A DNA stretch of 64,000 bases, from positions 372,001 through 436,000 of the forward strand of contig JAHQIW010004555.1 of assembly GCA_019055375.1 (NCBI GenBank). The letters are read 5' to 3'. This document shows positions 57,590-64,000 of the stretch, one piece after another. The notes beneath the pieces are model-generated. The model saw only the letters and a list, made by a program, of their open reading frames with translations. It made no database searches and had not been told where the DNA came from. Each line of letters starts with the position of its first letter. Position 1 is the first letter of the stretch. Origin of the DNA: Parelaphostrongylus tenuis (lineage: Eukaryota; Nematoda; Chromadorea; Rhabditida; Metastrongylidae). The translations under genes were made by a program, and so were the position numbers.

Positions 57590-57960
57590 TCGAATAATGA
57601 TTATCAAGCATATTGAAATTTTAGCAGTGTATTGAGAAAACACTCGAAACGAAAGACATGATATATTGGATATACCGGTCAAGAGCAATCGAGTGTACAA
57701 CACTCTGTGTTCGGTGAAAATTTCACTGGACATAGAGTGAAAACGTTCGTCGTCGCTAACTCTTAGTGTGGGGACTGGAGCTCTCGCAGAGATTAGCAAA
57801 AGACGAGAAAGGGTAACTGCCAGACTAACGAGATCGCAAGGTGGAAACACGTGTGTTGGGCTTTATAAGTAAGCCCTCATTGACAGACCACTGACATGCG
57901 TGGCTCAAATAATGATTATCAGGCATTTTGAAATTTGAGCAATGGTTTTAAGAAAACACT
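57590..57960. mobile_element. F1 element, rearranged
   Basis: Contains the AACACTCTGTGTTCGGTG block and a right arm with a mutated hammerhead at 57819-57861 (plus): box CUAACGA, GAA, ACACGUGU, G17, stem I GCCAGA/UUGGGC. The tail AAGAAAACACTCGAAACGAA occurs twice, at about 57632 and 57951. Confidence 0.7.
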
Positions 57961-58009
57961 CGAAACGAAAGACATCATCTAACAAATGTTTACCAATAAT
58001 CCAAAAACG

Positions 58010-58170
58010 TCTTCCGTTCGGCGAAAAATATTCATGTGTGAAATATAAATTTATTTGAACATTACAGCATTATAAAAGGGTTTTTTTGAAAACCGATCAC
58101 GTTCTGTCTTATCCAGAGATTAGGCTTTTGAATGATTACCAACACTCCTATGAGAAGTTCCTGCCCAATG
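58010..58170 (+). repeat. F5 arm
   Basis: Shares the TTACAGCATTA block, a TTTTTTTGAAAACCG block and the ATGATTACCAACACTCCTAT block with other F5 copies. Confidence 0.5.
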
Positions 58171-58189
58171 TATGGGCTCAAATATTCAT

Positions 58190-58640
58190 TTTGTTGCCCT
58201 TTCGTCTTGAAAGTTTTCTTTAGACCACGCTCAAATTTCAGTACGCCAGATAATCATTTTTGAGCCATGCATGTAGTTTGTTATGTAAGGGCTGACTTAT
58301 AGAGCCCAATACACGTGTTTCAACTTTGACGGTCACATCAATCGGGCGGTACCGTTTTCGTCTTTAGCCAATCCTCTCGGGGCGCTCAGTCCCCTATACT
58401 AAGAATAGGCGGACACGAACATTTTACACTGACTTACAGTTTACACTGACTGACAGTGTAAAATGTTCATTGTCGTAGTATAGGGGATTGAATGCTCGAA
58501 GAGGATTGGTCAAAGACGAAAAGGATACCGCCCCACTGATGAGACCTTCAAGATTGAAACACGTGTATCGTGCTCTATAAGTCGGCCCTTACATAACAGA
58601 CCACATGCGTGGCTCAAAAAATGATTATCTGGCATATTGA
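58190..58640. mobile_element. F1 foldback element
   Basis: Arms 58245-58440 and 58455-58630 meet at a TTTACACTGAC tandem/inverted centre. The left hammerhead (58304-58347, minus) has UUGAUGU in place of the first box and is dead; the right one (58530-58573) keeps the core. Confidence 0.8.
58530..58573 (+). ncRNA. F1 hammerhead ribozyme, core intact, weak stems
   Basis: CUGAUGA, GAA, A15.1, ACACGUGU and A17 are all consensus. Stem I GCCCCA/UCGUGC keeps four of six pairs and stem II GAC/AUU two of three (one a wobble), so folding is doubtful. Confidence 0.6.
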
Positions 58641-58757
58641 TGTGAGGCTCGTTTTTAGTTTCAGAAAAAAAGCTCGTTCCATGTCGTCAACTCCATATAC
58701 TAATTTTAGACTAGATAATCATCTTTTCTGACTCCAAGCTAAAATTTTTTTTTTCAG

Positions 58758-58837
58758 CTTCCGTGAATCAGCGGGATAGCCCAGTATCGGTCATGAAGAG
58801 CGAATTCTATCAAAGAATGACAAGCAAACAATTGTGA
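58758..58837 (+). CDS. Possible terminal exon
   Basis: A very strong acceptor (ten T then TTCAG-type) is followed in phase 2 by 25 codons to TGA, reading VNQRDSPVSVMKSEF. No upstream exon was identified on this strand, which is filled by the F1 element. Confidence 0.3.
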
Positions 58838-58919
58838 TGTTCTGTCGATCTGCACTTTCAAATCCAGTCAGTGTAATTCTTTCTTCATCAGTACAATATC
58901 TTATCTGTCGATCTGAAGC

Positions 58920-59141
58920 TTAACTGACTATCCTGAATCTATGAAAAGCACTATCGGTCTTTTTCCATCTTCGAAGTTGAAGAATCTCGCTGGTAGATTC
59001 GCATACAAGCGAAAAATTGCACGGGATTTTGGCCTGTTTCCAGTACTCATCACCAGCAATCAACTCATAGCTAGAATTCGTTTTGAATCCGGACTTTTCA
59101 TTAAAGCACGGGCACACCTTCGTCACATCGTCATGTGACAT
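58920..59141 (-). CDS. Possible coding exon, family unknown
   Basis: A 73-codon frame with three cysteines reading CFNEKSGFKTNSSYELIAG and later ILQLRRWKK. An AG before GTGTGCCCG would join it in phase 0 to the exon ending at 60126, but the acceptor lacks a pyrimidine tract. It may be the end of that gene or an independent relic. Confidence 0.3.
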   Translation of the reverse strand: MSHDDVTKVCPCFNEKSGFKTNSSYELIAGDEYWKQAKIPCNFSLVCESTSEILQLRRWKKTDSAFHRFRIVS

Positions 59142-59659
59142 AAGGCTTCATTCGCATTTTCTTCCCGATTAAAGTTATACGAACTGTCAAAATTCGGCGG
59201 ATTGAAGACGACTCGAAGCTGACTGACGCAATAAGGTGTGTGGGCGCTGTCCGTGTTCTGCACTGCTGAGATTGGTGATGTGTGACGAACCTACAACGAC
59301 GATGCTACGTGCAAAATTTTATTCCACTCATGAATTTCATACGCAAATCTCAAATTATAATCGATCAGAATTCATTTTATTTCACCTCCTATTGCGGTGG
59401 TATATTTTAACAATGAACCCAATAATATAGAGTAGGTTTACAAAAGCATTTGCGTCAGCTAGGATCCCAATTTATAGTTTTGTTCTTAATTTCCTGATGT
59501 TTGGCAAAAGATGGAAAATTTGATGGAAGGAAAGAAACTCTACTAACAAAGCAGGCCACTAAATAAAACCGTAATATTCAGCGCAAAAGCATTGTCATCG
59601 ATATGGACTACAGCGATCACTGTTTTGATTACTGACTAGATCTAACTTTTTCGCCATGA

Positions 59660-60045
59660 CGCGACATCACATGTGTCGCACCGTGCGGATTCCAGCAGTT
59701 CTAGCGGTCGATTCGCTTTCTCGTATCCCCATTTACGAAGATCCTCGTAATTTTACCCGCGTGTAGGTTTGGCTTATACTTGAGGATCTCGCCACCTTCG
59801 CCACGAATGCCGCTGAATCAATACTTTCTGGAATAATGAGATAGCCATGTTAGCGCGTTCAAACGTAGATTGGAGGTTGGATTATCCGAGACAAGTCTAG
59901 TACGCATTATAACTCCTTGGGGATGGAAAGCTTCGTGGACTTAGAGCGGGCTCAAACCGATACTTGAGTACGTCTTGCCATACGTGTGTTGGATCGAGTC
60001 ACTACCACCACGATACCCGTGCCCTATGATGCGCAGTGTGACTTA
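59660..60045 (-). repeat. SINE-2-related element
   Basis: On the minus strand it starts with GTATCGTGGTGGTAGTGAC and has a B-box-like GGTTTGAGCCC. Its end, GCTAGAACTGCTGGAATCCG, matches the SINE-2 3' end. It lies in the intron after the second exon of the gene at 60126-60442. Confidence 0.55.
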
Positions 60046-60125
60046 TGAGAAGGGACAAATATGTGGATGAAAAAATAAACTTTTAGCCGAACAAATCGTC
60101 AAATTCTATCATTTGCATAAATTAC

Positions 60126-60442
60126 CTCAGTGTTATGTGGATTATCCAGCGAATGATACGCTAACAATGACTCAAATAATCGTCGATTTCGGTCCTTAAA
60201 TTTTTGATGGGCTTGTTTTCTCGAAGAAATACAAGACCACAAATCGGCGTAAATATCTTCGGAGTTATTGCTCGGTCGGCTAAGAAACGTAGCGTCTTCT
60301 ACCTAAGAATTCTTTGTGAATTCGTTACGGCTTAAACCCATCTCAACTGTCCTTTGGATTTTCTCTCAGCAACGGCATTTACAGTTTCTAACAAACGGCC
60401 GACAATATCAAAATACCGGATCTCATCGGTCTCATCAGTCAT
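60126..60442 (-). CDS. N-terminal two exons of an unrecognised gene
   Basis: Exon 1, 60338-60442, starts MTDETDEIRYFDIVGRLLE and ends in phase 0 at GTTTAA; a 35-nt intron follows; exon 2, 60126-60302, is 59 codons in phase 0 (SRPSNNSEDIYADLW, KFKDRNRRLFESLLAYHS) and ends at a GTAATT donor. The product is acidic then basic, probably helical, with no signal peptide or membrane segment, so likely intracellular. The short intron and three agreeing splice sites make it convincing. Later exons are not certain. Confidence 0.65.
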
Positions 60443-60905
60443 CGATCCTCAGCAATTAATCCAAGCGGTATCCCTCATTGTTGCCATAAATTCCATATAT
60501 TTCCATATTCCACATATATACACATATATCCACGTAATATATGCATGCAATATATAGTATATGCATCGACCATAGTTGAGTAATGCTCCTATGTCCTCTC
60601 TTATCTCTTCTAACCTATATTGTGACAAAATCACAGCATCAGAAACAGTTTGCGCGAGACCACGCGTTACTTCTCGCGTTCACAGGATTCGCAGAAGTAA
60701 TTCAATTTCACTGAGATGGTCATCATACGATTGAACTCCTTTAGGACAGCAGGGAAGAAAAGTTTGCCAGATTACTCATTGTCCTATTAAGACCAACTAC
60801 TTATATTTTCCGTTGAGTACGTTCTCACTTTGCTTTACTCTTCAGAATAGCACATCGTAGACTGTAGCTTACTACGCGACGTTTTGCTTGATCTCTCTAC
60901 AGTCT

Positions 60906-60960
60906 ATTAGGTCTTCTCATAAGTTGCACTATATCAATAAATACGAATTATTTTATATAC
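60906..60960 (+). mobile_element. Mariner-like inverted end, solo
   Basis: TA then TTAGGTCTTCTCATAAGTTG, followed by an AATAAATACG block, as in the ends at 52486 and 30789. No partner end or coding remnant was found within 500 bp. Confidence 0.5.
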
Positions 60961-61590
60961 ATGGATTACTGGTAGTCATCTCACAGCCCACATCTCGATT
61001 ATTTTGAAGCTAAGACTGATTTTTGGAACGGTCCATATGGAGTGCTGTTAGAGGAAAAAATCATACTTCGCACTCTAAGTAGTTAGCTCGCCTCTTGAAC
61101 TTTGTAGCGGGTTTATTTAGCAATGAGAAACAAGAAGGTTTTTGTACCAATAGAACAATAGAACCAAGTCTCTTTTGCAATTCTATACAGAAAAACCTAG
61201 AAATTTTCTCCTAAAGGGTCAAAAATATACAAATAAGCGACGCAGTGCGCAACGATTTCAACTAGCACGTCGAAAAAGCACGTCATTCGGCAGCAGTGCG
61301 ACTTTATTACTTATTTGGAAAATTCTTCTCCCTACCGGGAAAATTTCTTGATTTTGTATAAGAACTGCAGAGGCCACTTTGTTGTGTCGTTCTATAGGTA
61401 CACATTTTTTTGTACCAAATTGCCAAATAAACGCGTTATAAAGTTCAAGAGTTGAACTAACCTAATTCGCGTGCGAGACATAATTTTCTTTTTGCTTTAA
61501 TGGCGCTTTATATGGACCATTTCAGAAAGCAGTCTGATAAAAATACAGCATGTCTTAAGCCGTAGTCATCAAGTGTGAGTAAGGAAATGC
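60961..61590. other. No recognised feature
   Basis: Neither coding signals nor matches to the window's repeats were found. Confidence 0.35.
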
Positions 61591-61599
61591 TGCAGGAGC

Positions 61600-62090
61600 A
61601 TGTTTCCTGCTCCAGAACTCATCGGTCACAGTCCCTCGGCTCAGCCGATCCCTTGAGGCTACACTCCTCTATTAAGGAATCAAAGCCAAATGATAAGTCA
61701 CGGCAAGTTAGGTGATTAAATTCTCTGACGTTACAGTGACCAGCAATCGAGCTTGTTAGCGATAAAATAAATCATATCGCTTCATCAGACCAATTTATTA
61801 TAGTTTCGCTCAAAAACAATAATAGTCTGATAATGTTATAACATGTTCTAAGCCGCTTCTGAGGTCTGATAATTGCTAGACAGGCGCCTGTTTTGTCCTC
61901 ATCTCTCAAAGGGCTCACAACATGTTCTACCATTATCAGACTATCATTGTTTCTGAGCGAGGTCTATAAATAGCGGTCGAATGAGGAGGTGTGACCCATT
62001 TCACCGGCCCCAAGCTCGATTGCTGGTCATTGCAATGCCGGGATATTATCTCACCAAACTAGCGCCAATTTACTATTTGGTGTCGATTAA
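61600..62090. mobile_element. F2 element, rearranged
   Basis: Holds the GGCTCAGCCGATCC block, the 12-base stem III palindrome (61880-61891) with C17 and part of stem I, and the TATA-like box GAGGTCTATAAATAGCGGTC. The first hammerhead box and stem II are lost. Confidence 0.65.
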
Positions 62091-62094
62091 TTCA

Positions 62095-64000
62095 CAGGGA
62101 ATTCATGTTGAATGATACACTACCGGTACGCTTTATTACAGTATAGCACAACTTTTTACGTCATTACTCAGTCTGTATTAATCGGATCCGGAATCCAATA
62201 GTACCATCTGATTGCTTGCATCGAGATCTATCTAAAAAAACTCGCATCTTGGTTGAAACGTGTAAAACCGCACAGAGAATTCATGTTCAATGATACACTA
62301 CTGGTACGCTTTATCATAGTATAGCACCACTTTTTACGTCATTACTCAGTCTGCTTCTATCGGATCCGGAATCCAGAAGTACCATCTGATTGCTTGCATC
62401 GAGATCTATCTAAAAAACTCGCATCTTGCCTGAAACATGTAAAAGCGCGCAGAGGATTCATGTTGAATGATACACTACTGGTACGCTTTATCATAGTATA
62501 GCGCCACTTTTTACGTCATTACTCAGTCTGCTTCTATCGGATCCGGAATCCAGTAGTACCATCTGATGGCTTGCATCGAGATCTATCTAAAAATACTCGC
62601 ATCTTGGCTGAAATGTGTAAAAGCGCACAGAGGATTCATGTTGAATGATACACTACTGGTACGCTCTAATATAGTATAGCACCACTTTTTACGTCATTAC
62701 TCAGTCTGCTTTAATCGGATCCGGAATCCAGTAGTACCATCTGATTGCTTGCATCGAGATCTATCTAAAAATACTCGCATCTTGGCTGAAACGTGTGAAA
62801 GCGCACAGAGAATTCATGTTGAACAATAATAACTGATGATACGCTTTATTACAGTATAGCACCACTTGTTACGTCATTACTCAGTCTGCTTTAATCGGAT
62901 CCGGAATCCAATAGTACCATCTGATTGCTGGCATCGAGATCTATCTAAAAATAATCGCATCTTGGCTGAAACGTGTAAAAGCGCACAGAGAATTCATGTT
63001 GAACAATAATCACTGATGATACGCTTTATACAGTATAGCACCACTTTTTACGTCATTACTCAGTCTGCTTCTATCGGATCCGGAATCCAATAGTACCATC
63101 TGATGGCTTGCATCGAGATCTATCTAAAAATACTCGCATCTTGGCTGAAACGTGTGAAAGCGCACAGAGAATTCATGTTGAACAATAATCACTGATGATG
63201 CGCTTTATTACAGTATAGCACCACTTTTTACGTCATTACTCAGTCTGTTTTAATCGGATCCGGAATCCAATAGTACCATCTGATTGCTGGCATCGAGATC
63301 TATCTAAAAATAGTCGCATCTTGGCTGAAACGTGTAAAAGCGCACAGAGAATTCATGTTGAACAATAATCACTGATGGTACGCTTTATTACAGTATAGCA
63401 CCTCTTTTTACGTCATTACTCAGTCTGTTTTAATCGGATCCGGAATCCAGTAGTACCATCTGATTGCTGGCATCGAGATCTATCTAAAAATACTCGCATC
63501 TTGGCTGAAAACGTGTAAAAGCGCACAGAGAATTCATGTTGAACAATAATCACTGATGATACGCTTTATTACAGTATAGCACCACTTTTTACGTCATTAC
63601 TCAGTCTGCTTTAATCGGATCCGGAATCCAGTAGTACCATCTGATTGCTGGCATCGAGATCTATCTAAAAATACTCGCATCTTGGCTGAAACGTGTGAAA
63701 GCGCACAGAGAATTCATGTTGAACAATAATCACTGATGATGCGCTTTATTACAGTATAGCACCACTTTTTACGTCATTACTCAGTCTGTTTTAATCGGAT
63801 CCGGAATCCAATAGTACCATCTGATTGCTGGCATCGAGATCTATCTAAAAATACTCGCATCTTGGCTGAAACGTGTAAAAGCGCACAGAGAATTCATGTT
63901 GAATGATACACTGATGATACGCTTTATCATAGTATAGCACCACTTTTTACGTCATTACTCAGTCTGCTTCTAATCGGATCCGGAATCCAATAGTACCATC
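62095..64000 (+). repeat. Satellite array, 177-181 bp unit, about 10.7 units
   Basis: The word TTCATGTT recurs at 62102, 62280, 62457, 62635, 62813, 62993, 63172, 63352, 63533, 63713 and 63893. Each unit holds a CGGATCCG palindrome and a GATCTATCTAAAAA block. Units starting at 62102-62635 have an ATGATACACTA segment; those at 62813-63713 have ACAATAATCACTG or a close variant; the last unit returns to the first type. It runs off the window end. Confidence 0.97.

Noticed and set aside
62700..62810. CTGATTG and GCTGAAACGTG in each satellite unit as a hammerhead
   Set aside because: First box is CUGAUUG or CUGAUGG, the intervening sequence does not form stem II closing onto the boxes, and no stem I or UH site is in place.
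1..64000. CRISPR arrays, bacterial operons, rRNA genes, viral genes
   Set aside because: None seen; direct repeats present are satellite or dispersed elements without unique spacers.

Overview
This window looks like nuclear DNA of a strongylid (hookworm-like) nematode. The grounds are very short introns (35 nt in the gene at 60.1-60.4 kb), an SH2/tyrosine-kinase gene of the expanded worm type, SCP/TAPS (ASP-like) exons, an RTE-type non-LTR retrotransposon, mariner relics, several tRNA-headed SINE families and very high repeat density. No bacterial, organellar or viral genome features were seen. Species was inferred from content only.

Layout: 0-1.1 kb holds a hammerhead-bearing repeat cut by a ~1 kb foldback element. 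1.1-5.8 kb is copy 1 of a diverged segmental duplication whose copy 2 lies at 41-47.2 kb. 6.2-8.4 kb has a small peptide ORF and repeats. 8.4-15.9 kb holds the best gene, a minus-strand SH2-tyrosine kinase in at least nine exons. 18.2-30.5 kb is a giant palindrome: two 5.6 kb arms, nearly identical, around a 1.09 kb spacer, each carrying fragments of an ASP-like gene, foldback elements and a mariner-derived MITE. 31-41 kb is repeats (RTE fragment, SINEs, mariner relics, a diverged relative of the palindrome centre). A 5'-truncated RTE copy with clean target-site duplications sits at 41.3-43.0 kb. 47-60.5 kb has repeats and pieces of several unrecognised genes. 62.1-64.0 kb is a ~178-bp satellite array that continues past the window.

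The most interesting signal is a set of hammerhead ribozyme motifs inside foldback (inverted-repeat) elements. Two unrelated families (called F1 and F2 here) carry a type I hammerhead in each arm, both facing outward. They have the CUGANGA and GAAA boxes, covarying stems I and II, a UH cleavage site, and a stem III that is a loopless perfect palindrome. A third family (F3) has a weaker version of the same layout. Known hammerhead carriers are Penelope-like elements, retrozymes, schistosome SINEs and newt satellite; paired outward ribozymes in foldback arms may be undescribed.

Genes and repeats are interleaved: F1 sits in a kinase intron, F3 interrupts the ASP-like gene, and the RTE copy sits inside an F2 element.
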